Source: Himantopus leucocephalus
Taxonomy: Eukaryota; Chordata; Aves; Charadriiformes; Recurvirostridae
Reading direction: 5' to 3'
DNA length: 64,000 bases
NCBI GenBank assembly: GCA_003993805.1
Contig: RSEF01000020.1
Coordinates: 9,151,622 to 9,215,621, forward strand
The first letter of the stretch is position 1. Each line of letters begins with the position of its first letter. The notes beneath the pieces are model-generated. The model saw only the letters and a program-made list of their open reading frames with translations, was not told the origin of the DNA and did not search any database. A program made the position numbers and the translations under genes. Shown here in pieces: positions 1 through 10,605 of the stretch.

Positions 1-1180
1 ATCAAACCTGAAGTCTAGCTCCTGGTTTCAGCCCTCAGTGTAAAGCATAGCTGACTGCAGATTAACACAGGGCAGCTAATGGCTGCAGGTGAAAATTATA
101 CTAAAGGTGGATTAAACAGATATTATGGCTGAATGGTGGCAAGGTGCCTTCTGGAGCTGAAAGACCTGCGGAGAGTAAGTACAAACCCATGGACCCAAAC
201 TATGGGAGCCGAGATTGTTTTTCACCAACCCGTGTGAACCAAACCTGTCAAGTTTCACACGAAGGGCAGCCTGAGGTATACTCGTTTAGTTCTCAGAAAC
301 TGGAATTTGTGCATAAATATGTGACAGCCTGTGGTAACCAGAAACCATTCTTATCACAGGAAATGCTGTTGGTCAGGAGGAACAAACGCGTTTGGTCCCC
401 ACAGTGCTAACAAGCCCTCGACTTTGCCTATGCTACACAGATCCTCGCGTTTATTTCATTGACAATGTTCTTAATAACAAAAGAGAACGACTAATTGCTT
501 TGACTTTAAGCAGACAAGCCAACAAGACATGGAGAATAACATGTTCAGAGCAGAGGGATATGGCGGAGTCTAAGCAGTCTGCCTTTGCCTCAGCTGGCTT
601 CTCCGTAGATTGATTTGTACTGGGATGAACATGACTAGCAGGAAGGTAAATTGATTTAATTTACATATTAACACAAAAGAAGAAAGTTTAGGGTGTTTGG
701 AGGGTCTGTAACACACAATGGAAGGTGGGTGGCAGTTTTAGTGAGACTAAAAGAATCTAATTGAGTGTAAAGGAGGTTAAATTTCTGCCAAAGCTCAGTT
801 TCAGGAGCTGCCAGAAGATGCCAATTTACCTCAATTTAGGATCCATCAAAGTAGTATAGAGTTTGGTCTCACGCATTGAGTAAGCAGCTTTAGTGCCTGT
901 GGGAGGGACTGATATCCCAACAATAGTAGGAATGGTGCATGGTGCATGCAAATTTCTCTGCTCTTCACAGTGGATTTTGGATGAAGATGGAAAGGAAATT
1001 AATTTCTTTTTGAAATAAAGCCCAAGATGTTTGCAGTTATTAAGATCAGTAAGTGATTTCAGTGAAAAATTAGCTCTTGTGCATGCAATAGAAACTTTGC
1101 TGTGCTGTATCTCAGAAAATATATTTTGTAACAGAAATAGTGAATTTTGGGGTTTCTATTTTAACAGTAACTGTCTTGAG
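1..1180. other. Unique non-coding DNA, no gene seen
   Basis: I see no repeat family and no recognisable gene here. An open frame from an ATG at 189 to a stop at 410 (about 73 codons), followed by a second open frame to 613, has no recognisable domain and no convincing splice context, so I do not call it. A perfect octamer motif ATGCAAAT lies at 946-953, and the sequence around it is AT-rich. Confidence 0.6.
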
Positions 1181-1313
1181 AAAAAAAAAACAACAAAAAA
1201 CCCAACAAAAAGCCAGGAAAAGGATTTTGACTGCAGAGAGAAATACTCTGAATTCCCAGGGGGAAAAAAAGAAGGAAAAAAAAAGAAAAAGAAAAACAAA
1301 GAAAAAAGAAAAC
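1181..1313. repeat. A-rich and purine-rich low-complexity tract
   Basis: Ten A residues at 1181-1190 lead into an A-rich stretch with CCCAAC interruptions. After a short unique spacer, an almost pure purine run of G and A follows at 1259-1312. Lysine-rich open frames over this tract are simply translations of the A-rich sequence. It could be the tail of an old retrocopy, but no body is recognisable upstream. Confidence 0.85.
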
Positions 1314-4300
1314 CTGCTAGAAAAATGCTTTAAAGAGGGGTTTTGTAAGTAAATTTAAAAGCAAAGCTGCTAAAGACAGAAAATGGCTTTCTATAAATGA
1401 GGAATCCTTTCATTTGTACTGCTCTTACAAAACAATGCAGGAAATCACACAGGATGCTGCTGATGAGAAGGAGGAAGTGGTTTTAAGGATGACATTGGAC
1501 TCTGCAAGTGGGATGCCAGACATATCTAAGTGTATGTCTTTCTGCTGGTTTAATAGACCATGAACTGCTTCTGCTTTCTCTGCCTCTGCTGCCAGAGGAG
1601 CAGCGCACACTGCGACGAACATCTTGGGGAGCTCTATTTGAAGCCTCCGCGGCTCATGACTAAACACGGCCAAACTGTCTCATAATCTCTTGCTTCAGGG
1701 TGGTGTCGTTACAAAACCTGTTCAGGAACTGAAACTTTTGAAGTCTTACCGAGCCGTCTGGTGAAGGCCCCACCTACTCCAAGTCCTGTTTGACCCACGG
1801 CACACCATGTGGGGAGCAGGCAACGCATGAGAAGGCCTTATTATAGAAATAGGGCAAAGTACTTGACTTCTGCAGAACTCAAGGCTGCCTTTGCCATTTC
1901 TAAGCGGTTACAGTAAACAAGATAATCCATGTTTATTGAGGTCCTTGGTGTGTTATTTTCCTTCTCACTCTTGATGTGGTGTACAGGTTCAAAGGCACCA
2001 GCACAATACCTCTTTGCCTCAACAGAAGTTGCATGAGGCGGTTTCTAAGAAGGCTGCATGTGCATAGCCTTGCGTGATCGCTGTGATAGCATGTGTGCCT
2101 ACTCTAACTGCAAATGAAAACAGTTTCAGTTCTAGCTAGTAATTTGCTACAGTTTTGAATACCCTTAAAAATAACCGTGCACATAAATACTGCATATGGA
2201 TGCACCTACAGAACTTGTGTACACATTTTTGTATATATATATATTTGGCATACTTTCAGTGAGGGTGCCTGTGTATTTCTGCACAAAGTCTATGTCCGTG
2301 CTTCTTTTACTGTATAGGAAATGTAGCTCAAATTATCTTCAGCTAATCTATATAGCTTTTAAGCAGTTAAGTTCAGGTCAGTAGCCACATGAAGATGAAG
2401 AATCTTAAATTTCTATCAGTGCCCTTAAATAAATCCAAACTCAGTGTAAAATAATTATTCATAAGGCTCGCTCATAAATGGTTAATTAAAATGTATTGTT
2501 GAGCCTGTAACAAAATGCAGGCTTTCACCTCCGCGCTATTTGTTCCTCGCAAACAGAAGTTCAGGAGACTGACTCCACAGCACTTAATTTAATCAGAGCC
2601 AGTGCAGATCTAGCTGCCTGTTCATGTGTCTTAACTCTCCAAACACAGCAATGCATCAATGCTGTCAACTCCCGCTACAAAACTGAAATACATTTTCCTG
2701 CTAAGTGTCACCTAAGCATCAGAGGGATGAGTCTCAGAGAGGAAAACCCCCCACTCAGCTGTGTAGCTCAAAAGGTCCCTTGCTTCAGTGGCATGCCCTA
2801 CCTGTCCCCAGGCACGTGAAATGTGCTGTGTGCCTTTGTGTTCCATGCGAAACGTGGCTTCATTTCCTGGCTTCTCTAGTGAAGCAAGAAACAGCTTTTT
2901 CATCACTAAGAAAATATTATGGACAAGACAAATAGGAATAAATATAGTCACGTTTTAAATTTGCAATTTATAAAATACAACTCAATTTCGAATCTGCTAA
3001 AAAAAAAGTACCATTGCCTAATAAACAAGGTCCACCTGCAGTTTGGCTTTTTAGTTTCAAGGTTTCTCTTTGCTGATGGAAGTGGCCTTCGTGTGGGTTA
3101 AAGCTCTATAAATGGTTGCACTTTGAGGTTTAGCGCTTATCCAGTTTCTCAAGAGGAGGTCAGCCCCTGGTATTCATGTGGTCCAAGGTAAAACAACATT
3201 GGTTTTCGTGATGGTAGAAGTGAGACAAGTGAGGTCCTTGTTCTATACCACTCTAAAAGTTATCAAAGAGCCCTACAGCAGGAAGACCTGGGGCTAAGGT
3301 TATCCCCACAGATACCTTTCCTGAGCTAGATTCATTCCCTCGGCAGAAGAGTGGACAGCAAAGATTGTTTGAGTGTGCTGCAGTCCCAGATGGAAAGCAC
3401 TTTTGCAAATGAAGGAAAGGCGGATTTCCCCCAAAACACTGTATCACATTTCCTAGGCTAGTGCAAAGTACTTCTAAAGACAGTTTGGATTGCTGCTGCT
3501 TCGGTGTGGATGCAGCCACACAATTTCGATCTGAACACAGGCTCCCGGCGTGAGCATCGTGGCTGTCTGGGCTCCCACAGCTGGCTTTCCAGCCTGGGCA
3601 AGTCTCAGGGTGAAAACTTCTTGGAGGCACCCTGTGAGGCCCTGGGTATTGCCTGGGTGGGCGGAGGCCCTGTGGCTTCACAATCTGGCCCCGCAGGAGG
3701 CTTGATTTTCAGAAGAGCTCAGCTGCTGTCTGCATGCTCGCTTTAGCAGCCACGCTTTGGAAACAGCTCAGCACTTTAGAGATTGAACTGTCGAAAATCT
3801 GATCAGTTGTGTAACAAAAGGAGCTGCCACACACTAATTCATAGTCATTTGATCTCTAAGAAAAGCCACTTAGCAGATCTGGACAAGGGCTGACGCTGAT
3901 AAGGAAAGAACTCATTAAATTGATAGAATTAGAGATTCTTCCCAGCCTGTCATTTGCCACCTCTCATTCACTCTGTTGTTTCTGTAACTCAGAACGGTAG
4001 GTTTTGGGAGCAGAGATTGTGTCTTCCTACATCTTCTGCTTAAGGTTCTTTTAACATTACGTAATTACTGATAATACAAAGGGAATAGGGTATGAGAAGA
4101 GAGCTGCAGAAATCCAATTTTTGTGATGTTGCTCTTGACAGCAAAAAGCCCCTTCTATTTCAAGAATCCTTTATAGGAAGTACATCTCCTAAATAAAACA
4201 TGATAAGACTCAAAAAAAAAACCCAACCCAAACCCAGCAAAGCTCTCTAGAAAACCTCTGTAACTAACACATTGCTGGAGCAAACCACAGGCAACTTCAC

Positions 4301-4859
4301 GGGCCTGTTTGCTGACTCAGACGATGCTACCTCTGTTTGAGAACAACCCCACAAGCAGGCGTTTGGGTTCAAACACCGCAAGTCCAGTTTCTCATGGACA
4401 CTGAAGAAATAGGCCTGAAATATACATATATTTTTAAAATTATCTTGTTCCCCAGCAAGGCCCAGGAGAAATCGCAGATCGAGGAACGCAGCGTGGTTCA
4501 AAATCACTGGGGAACCTGACACCCCACAGTTCAGTGTCCTGGGAAAAGGCATCACAGGGACCTCTCCCTGCTGCCAGCGCTGGGCTGAAACATTGCATAA
4601 CTGCAGAGGCTGTTGCCCACTGTTATGTAGGCGATACATTTACGGAAGCAAATAAGAAGCTTATTTTTGGGGACAGGACCTGTTGCCCTGTTAGCAACAT
4701 ACCCAGACACCCCTCCTCACCACACCTGCCCCTCTCAGGGTGGCAGCTCTTGCTGAGACCCGTGTCAGCCAGCACAGCGCGGCCTGCTGTGGCACCCCAC
4801 GCCCTGCCTTCCCCACACACAGATTTGGGGTTTCCTTTGAGGTCTAGACACTGTTAACA
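1314..4859. other. Unique non-coding DNA upstream of the CpG island
   Basis: This is mostly unique sequence of moderate to low GC. It contains a short TA repeat at about 2232-2243 and an A-run followed by CCCAACCC-type sequence at about 4211-4233. If the minus-strand exon at 5162-5224 is real, this block should be its first intron and any later exons, but I found no convincing minus-strand exon here. Confidence 0.55.
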
Positions 4860-5161
4860 CCACTAACGCCTTCCTGGCCGGCGCACCGTGGCGCTCAGCA
4901 GAGCGAGGCCCGGCAGCCACGGGTCCCAAACTGATTATTTTCTGTCAGGGTTTTCCCTCCTCTCCCCTCCTCGCTCCCTCCCTCCCCCCCACCCCCATTG
5001 CTTCAGGGCGGCGCAAGGAGGCCTCAGGGCCTCGGGGGCGGCAGCGCGCGAGGCCGGGCCGGCTCTGCGTCCCTCACCGTGGCCTCTGTCCCGCCGGCCG
5101 GTCCCCCAAGGCCGGCTGGGGGTGTCGGTGTGTCCCCCCCGCCCCCGACGGCCGCTCTTAC

Positions 5162-5224
5162 CCGTCCCCCTTCCCGCCTGCGCGGCGCGGCCTGCGCCCG
5201 CCGCCTGTGTACGGGCGCTGCCAT
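5162..5224 (-). CDS. Candidate first coding exon, minus strand, partial gene
   Basis: On the minus strand an ATG at 5224-5222 sits in an ideal Kozak context (GCCATGG). It opens a 21-codon frame beginning MAAPVHRRRAQ, rich in Arg and Ala, and reaches a strong splice donor: the exon ends at 5162 with GG and the intron begins GTAAGAG at 5161. Exon length is exactly 63 nt, so the intron would be phase 0. The frame also extends upstream without a stop to about 5254, but there is no earlier ATG in that stretch. I do not recognise the protein. The Arg-rich, low-complexity start is common in CpG-island first exons, so a chance open frame remains possible. No downstream exon was found between 1 and 4900. 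Confidence 0.4.
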
Positions 5225-5233
5225 GGCTACGGC

Positions 5234-5246
5234 GCTGCTAGGCAAC
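5234..5246. promoter_or_regulatory. RFX X-box-like site
   Basis: GCTGCTAGGCAAC differs at one base from the symmetric X-box form GTTGCTAGGCAAC. RFX-family factors bind such sites in promoters of cilium and MHC class II genes. It lies 10 bp upstream of the minus-strand ATG and about 155 bp upstream of the plus-strand one, a usual position for a functional X-box. Binding is inferred, not shown. Confidence 0.55.
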
Positions 5247-5251
5247 GCGGC

Positions 5252-5257
5252 CACGTG
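5252..5257. promoter_or_regulatory. CACGTG E-box
   Basis: A perfect palindromic CACGTG followed by AC, matching USF/MYC/MiT-type binding sites, lies 6 bp to the right of the X-box. The cytosine of its CpG would be methylation-sensitive. Function is inferred from its place in the island. Confidence 0.5.
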
Positions 5258-5330
5258 ACAGCGGCCGGCCCCCCCCCGAGGGCGCGGGACGCCGACAGGC
5301 GGAGGGGCGTGACCGAGAGGGCGTGGTTAT

Positions 5331-5360
5331 ACGGAAGGGGCGGGGCTGAAGGGCGGGGCT
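5331..5360 (+). promoter_or_regulatory. ETS-like site and two GC boxes
   Basis: ACGGAAG (5331-5337) is an ETS-type core. It runs into GGGGCGGGGC at 5337-5346, and a second GGGCGGGGCT lies at 5351-5360. These are SP1/KLF-type sites. They sit 40-70 bp before the plus-strand ATG, where a TATA-less transcription start would be expected. Confidence 0.55.
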
Positions 5361-5364
5361 CGGC

Positions 5365-5388
5365 GTTGCCAAGGGGGAGGTTGCTAGG
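5365..5388. promoter_or_regulatory. Pair of RFX-like half sites
   Basis: GTTGCC at 5365-5370 and GTTGCTAGG at 5380-5388 each match one half of an X-box but lack the second half. Together with 5234-5246 they give three RFX-like cores in about 155 bp. Half sites are weak evidence on their own. Confidence 0.3.
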
Positions 5389-5400
5389 GGCGCGGGGGAA

Positions 5401-5429
5401 ATGGCGGCGGTGCGTGGGGGGAAATGGCG
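5401..5429 (+). CDS. Candidate first coding exon, plus strand, partial gene
   Basis: The first ATG after the GC boxes is at 5401-5403, with G at -3 and G at +4. The frame runs 29 nt (MAAVRGGKW plus two bases of an Arg or similar codon) to a good donor, with GTGAGC starting at 5430, so the intron would be phase 2. A second ATG at 5424 is in another frame and would leave only two codons. The M-A-A start made by repeated GCG codons is typical of vertebrate CpG-island genes. I do not recognise the gene. Near acceptors at about 5691 and 6065 run into stop codons in this phase, so the next exon is not identified and may lie outside the window. Confidence 0.4.
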
Positions 5430-5490
5430 GTGAGCGCTGGGGAGAGGTCCGGCACGGCCCTCTGTGGCTCCTGCTCTGCCGGCCTACAGC

Positions 5491-8400
5491 GCAACCCCCC
5501 TGGGCTGGTCCCTCACGCTCCTCTGGAGCCTTTATCATGATCCTGATAATAATAATAACAACAACATTTTGGGCTTGGGCATAGCAGGCTGCCCCTCAGC
5601 GCTGTGCAGGCCTCTGTGTGGTGGCCCTGCTCTTTCCTGGCCTCTCTTGGCGCTTTGCGGCAATAATATTTCATAGTTATCATTATTTTCAGGAGCAAAC
5701 TCATTTGAATTTTTCTCATCTGTTGCTCTCTCCGCTGCCCTCTCATTGCCAGCAGAGATACGAGCCACTTTGTGTGATTTAATTTACTATGTACTGGAGT
5801 TTTTTAGAGAGGTTTCCCCTAGCGGCTCCCGCTTGCAGGCCGGGGCTGTGTTTAGTATTCCTGACTCCCTGCTCCGTGGCCCGGCTGTGGGATACCCTTA
5901 CTGAGGCTCTGGAGGAGGGTGTCTGCATCAGGCAGCCTCTCTGCCCCTTTAGGCAGTTCACAGCCATCTTGTTTTCCCTTTGCATGTTATAGTTGGAAGC
6001 AAATGGCTTGTCTAGCAGAAGAATTAAGTTTTTCTTATGTTAGTTAAGTGCTTTTTTTATATTAGGAAAAGGCATACAGTGAAATCTCACTAAACAGGTA
6101 CTGAAGCACGCTGCTTCATAAGCCTGTTTTTTTTTTTATTATGAAGACAGACACTTTCAGGAACTCCATTTTTATTTCCCAGCTTCTTTCATTTCTTTTG
6201 GCTGGGCATCATCAGCCAAATAGGTATAATAAAACCATGGAAGAAAGCAAATGTACAACAACCCGTTTTACCTGAGCAGATGTAAAATTGCACTCATTAA
6301 AGAAACACATTTAGGCACAAAATGCAGTTCGAAAAAAACTCTTTTAAGAGCTTCCACTAGGGAAAAAGATTGCTTTGACCTTCAGAGACTGACGCACCGT
6401 GCAATGTTTATTAATAGTTTTAGCAAGAAAGTATCTATATGAGGGGATGTCTTGTCTGTTATTTGGCTGATTTTAAGAGTGCCCTTACTATTTCCTAGCT
6501 TTCCTACTGAATAGGGTTGATGAAAAACTCCCCTACTCTTAGGTTAATGACTTGGCCACTGGCTTCTAGTAATACCCATCAGAAGATTTCTCTTCTCTGA
6601 TGATGATGAAAGTAGTGCTGTAAATGCTGCAAGATGCCCGGCTTAATCCCATTCACAGCCTTTCCAGAAAGGGGAGGCAGCTGTGAGGCTCTCAGTAACA
6701 GCTCTGTGGATGAGAAAGCCTCTCTGAAGCATGAGGGCTTTTCTTGCACTGAGCTTCACTCAAGTTAGCAAAGAAAATCAGGACCCCATGGGAAGACAGG
6801 GTGCTGTGGGGTCATTTTTAGGGTAACATAATGCTGGGACCTTAAGGCTGATTGAATCCCGGGGAAGAGTTTGACCCCCAGGTCCTGCTCCCACCCCCAA
6901 ATATCCATCAATCCACTGGCAAGGTATTTAATACTTCCCATGCATGTTGCTTCGAGCTGCTGCCGAGACGGACGTGAGTTGCGGTGTTGGATTAAGAATT
7001 TGCAGCGCTTGTGCCATGTGACGGGGCAGAGAAGTGCGAGGCGTGCTGCAGCTGCTGCTTATAGTGGTGATGAGCCGTCTGTACTGTGTGGTGGCGTGTT
7101 TAATGGTTGTCTGTCACATGCACGAAACAAAAACGCAGCCTGCAGTCGGAGAACATGCCGTTGAAATTCTGCTGTGAAATGTGTTTCCTGGCACAGGGCT
7201 TTCTGAAGCATCCCCTTGCTTCTCCTTGGGAGATGCTTCCTGCCCTTTAGGAGGTTTTCTACAATCCAGATTTTCAAGATCTGCTTTCATGTTTTTGCTC
7301 ACCATTTGTCATGGGTGTAATTATGCTGAGGGTCTTCCTTTGAACACCGCAGCTCAAAACCATCATCAGCAATACAAGCCCGTCTCTCTGCTGTGGACCT
7401 GACTTTCAAGTGTAAGAGTTGCTCCATCTGAAGCAAAGATGACCTGAATTTTACCAAGCCACCCGTTTCTTTTTATTGACAAGACTCAGCATAACCAGGC
7501 CGTGAGGAATAAAGCTGGCAGAAGAATGCGACTTCCAGGTCTCAAGACTCACATTTAGCGAAGCCAGGGCCTGGGAAGGGTTTGTGGCGTGACTTTTTGC
7601 TGGCAGTCAGGGCAGGGATTTGTTTTTCCCCTTCCCCAGCAGCCTCTCCTCCAGCAAGTGAGCCTGCCAGCAGAGGGAGCGCAGCACATGGGCTCACAAA
7701 AATAAGAGCTTGCTAAAAAAACCCAAACAAACCCAAACAATTAGCAGAATGATTATGGTCTTTAGCAGAATAAACAGAATAGTCAGAAGTCAGAAGCCTT
7801 TACCCGGCAATGAGATCCAGCTGCAGGCTGGATGGGGAACAGGCACTGCATCTGGCAGCGATCATGTTCCTCCGGCGGGGAAGTCCCCGTGGCGTGGGTG
7901 TCCCCATCTATCGAACCAGGGCACTGCTGCTGGCAGGGGTGAACCCCTGTCCGTTTTTTCACCCACCTTGGTAGATCCACCTCTGTAATTCCCCATCGGA
8001 GCGCAACAGTTTTAGATAAGCCGGAATGCAGCTTCCTCTGCCATGACGTGACACGAGAGCGAGCGCAGGGCACGAGCACAGAGAGGGCAGGGTGATGGTC
8101 TTGGAGCTGCTGCGGTCTCATGCTTGCTCGTGCTCTGGCCCTGCTTCAGTTTTTGGCCAGAAGCTGGGAAGTTTGGGGCTTGCCTGCGAGCAGGGCAGTT
8201 CCTGCAGACAGTGGGCTGTGCTCAGCATGGGAAGGTGGAAGTTAAACCGTCTGTCTTGAAAAGGATGATAAATAAAGGCTGACGGGAACTGAAGGTCTCC
8301 CCTGGGACTTTATCGTCTGTGCTTTATGCTATGAATGGGCTTTTCCAAAGGCTTGGGCTGGTGATGTCCTTAGGAACCTGCCTCGCCTGCAACGTTCCCC

Positions 8401-10364
8401 TCGTGTTTGGGCATTGGGGGACTGGCAGGGCTACTCTGGCTCGGGGAGCTGAGGACCCCTCTCCAGATCCTCCTGGTTCCTGCTCAGATGGAGACCCCCA
8501 GGACCCAGCTGCAGCGGGAGGGCACCCCAGCAGTGCTCGGCCATGTTAGCAGGCTGCCGGGCACTGCGGGAGTCCCGTGCTGGCCCAGTTAAGTGTAGGG
8601 GAAGCAGAACTTGTAGAATGTATGGCTGTTTTGCTCAGGGGGCAGCAGCAGCAGCTTGTCCTGCTGAGAGGATTTAGCTCTGGGACATGCTGCTCTCTGC
8701 CTGCACTCACTGGGGTGAGAGGCAGCTAAATGGTTTCTCCCGTATCCCTGCCAGCATCTGGGCCCTCTCCATCAAAGTCAATGCTTGTGCAGTGGCTGAA
8801 AACAGGAGAAACTGCACGTCCAAACTCTGATCCCCCACCCAGAAGGAGGAGGAGGTTCTGTGGACTCACTTCAGCACAGCTGTGTTGTAGCCAGGATCCA
8901 AATCTGGCACCAAACCGCTTCTATAGCAGGTTCATCATTTGGAAGAGCTCAGGGGTATTTCCATGAGATCTCTGCAGCCCTTAAAATCCAGCACACTGCT
9001 TTTATTGTGGATTAAAAAAATGCAGTATCCAGCCAAGCTTTGGTAGTTTAGTTTTTAACAGGGATTTAGGCATTTTAAATCCTTTCAAAGCTGTAAGAAA
9101 GAATCATAATTTAAACTCTTGCAGACAGATGTCATGGGAAAAATATGATGACTATTTAAAAGGCAGCCTGCCTGCCTGTCCGTCTATCTATCACCTTCTA
9201 ATCTGCCTGACATGTGCACTGGCCTTTCTCTTTCAGAACACTACAAGGCCAGGTCCGCACAGGCGCGTGCGGAGTGACCTGAGCTTCCCTTTCCCGGGGT
9301 CCTGCGCGCTCCCTGCCAGCCGCAGCCCTCCGGCGGGCACCAGCTGATGCTCAGCCTTGCTGCAGAGGAGCCCGTACCTGCCTACGCCATAAGGGGAGGG
9401 TACAACCCATGAAACAAACACCTGCAGATTTGGTGGAGGAACTTAGCCATCCAAGGCACTCTTCTCTCTGAAGGGAGTGGGAGAAGGGAAGACACTTAAC
9501 TTACCACCGGATAGAGTTTCTTCCCTACTTGTCTGGGGGTGAGCGTGACATTTGCAGAAACTCAAGCACCCTTTGGAAACAAGCAACGCAGGATGATATT
9601 TTGCTTTTTTAGGTGACCAGATTGTATTTTGCCTTCTCCCTCCTCGCTGCAGCGAATTAAATGATGCTTAGCCAAGTAAATCTCTTACTTGGACAAGCCT
9701 TTTCAGCTGTCCTTCTCTGGCCAGGGAACGGTTGCCTTGTATGGGAGCCACGGCTTCCATAGAAACCCGCTCACTCCATTGCAGATGTTTTTTGGGGAGG
9801 CAGGAGGAATCAGCAGCCCAGGCTGGCACACACACATCTAATTCTGGCATTACAGAGGAGGTCAAAGGCGACGAACGACATGGGTATGGCACATCTGACT
9901 TCTGAGGCTGGATTTAAATAAGTGAAAAAAGTGCGGTCCAATTACTTGTCTGGAAAAGTTTGGGAAAATGATTTTTAGGGTTTTTTTTGTAGATAAATGA
10001 ACTGAGCCTAATTCTGTCTTAAGAAAACCATCTTGGAGCTGACTGCTGAAATGCCCTTCGTGTCAGCGGTGGTTTGAAAGAGAACATGGGTTTATTTGGT
10101 GAATTTAATGTGGGGCTGGGGGGTCTGAGCGAGAAAGGTCTTTACAGAAATTCCCAAGGCTCTGTCATTGTGAGATGCCGTGGCTGGAGGAGCATTTCCA
10201 GTAACAGGTCTGGTGTCCTTCTGCAACGAGAGAGGAAAGTGCCCTTTGCCTTTAGCTTATCAAAAAGATTTGGTTGTGAATACTGAATACAGTTTCACGG
10301 GAGTAGGCAGCTGTGTAACGTGGCAGACTAGGGCTTAGGACCAACATCTGGACGCAAAATGCAG
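5491..10364. other. Unique DNA, possibly first intron of the plus-strand gene
   Basis: No exon can be supported here. A short TAA/CAA run lies at about 5546-5567. TTTGGCTG at 6197-6204 and its complement at 6213-6220 form a small stem with an 8-base loop. An A-run with repeated CCCAAAC lies at about 7715-7740. A splice-acceptor-like pyrimidine run ends at 9236, but no donor follows and the frame closes. A CTCF-like site is listed separately. Confidence 0.5.
7667..7682 (+). promoter_or_regulatory. CTCF-like core motif
   Basis: CCAGCAGAGGGAGCGC matches the CTCF core (CCASYAGRKGGC) at all but the final core position, where A replaces C. It lies about 2.3 kb from the CpG-island promoter, a plausible place for a boundary or loop anchor. 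A single near-match in 64 kb is not proof of occupancy. Confidence 0.4.
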
Positions 10365-10605
10365 ATGAGTTCAAATTAGAAATAAGGCAAACGTTTTGAA
10401 TAGCGAGAGATTTAACCACTGGAGCCCTCTGCCAAAGGCGGTGGGGAGTTTCTTTACCTCTTGATAACTCTTGAGTTAAGGCTGACCGCCTTTCTGGAGG
10501 TGCTTTTATCCATCACAAGTTCTTGGGCTCAGCACAAAAATAACTCTGAAGGGGGAACTCGCCGAGAAAATGTAGCAGTTTCTTTTGGCCTTAAGGTCTT
10601 GAAAG
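10365..10605 (+). mobile_element. Old CR1/L3-type LINE 3' end
   Basis: From memory of the family, the order of recognisable pieces fits the 3' end of old amniote CR1/L3-type LINEs: a TTAGAAATAAGG segment, then a TTAACCACTGGA segment, CCAAAGGCGGTGG, a LINE-like CTTTCTGGAGGTGCTTTTATC segment, and near the end TTCTTTTGGCCTTAAGGTCTT. Spacing is close to that expected. The copy is diverged and 5' truncated, and cannot be active. Some similarity may continue upstream to about 10130, but I cannot fix that edge. Confidence 0.65.

Larger units (their letters stand above)
5223..5258 (+). other. Short plus-strand ORF overlapping the minus-strand start
   Basis: The plus-strand ATG at 5223-5225 is part of the 8-bp palindrome GCCATGGC (5220-5227), so the same bases give a Kozak-perfect start codon on both strands. 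On the plus strand the frame is only 11 codons, ending at the TGA of 5256-5258. If plus-strand transcription starts upstream of it, this would act as an upstream ORF for the start at 5401. Otherwise it has no role. Confidence 0.4.
4880..5490. promoter_or_regulatory. CpG island with probable bidirectional promoter
   Basis: CpG is dense from about 4990 to 5480, far above the flanks, with long C and G runs and GC boxes. Two candidate first coding exons point away from each other, with start codons at 5224 (minus) and 5401 (plus). An X-box, an E-box, GC boxes and an ETS-like CGGAAG (5332-5337) lie between them or just beside them. There is no TATA box, as expected for a vertebrate CpG-island promoter. 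The divergent layout is inferred from sequence alone; no transcript evidence is available. Confidence 0.75.

Noticed and set aside
189..410. ORF near the left edge (about 73 codons)
   Set aside because: No recognisable product and no supporting exon signals. Its length is within chance for a 64-kb window.
1140..1352. Lysine-rich small protein
   Set aside because: It is a translation of the A-rich low-complexity tract at 1181-1313.
4355..4385. tRNA-like B-box (GGGTTCAAACACC)
   Set aside because: It deviates from the B-box consensus, and no A-box or cloverleaf can be placed around it.
6197..6220. Stem of TTTGGCTG and CAGCCAAA with an 8-base loop
   Set aside because: The 8-bp stem is short enough to occur by chance, and the spacing does not fit an NFI palindrome.
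9220..9350. Exon candidate after the pyrimidine run ending at 9236
   Set aside because: The acceptor looks fair, but the open frame ends without a usable donor and the peptide is low-complexity Pro/Arg/Ser.
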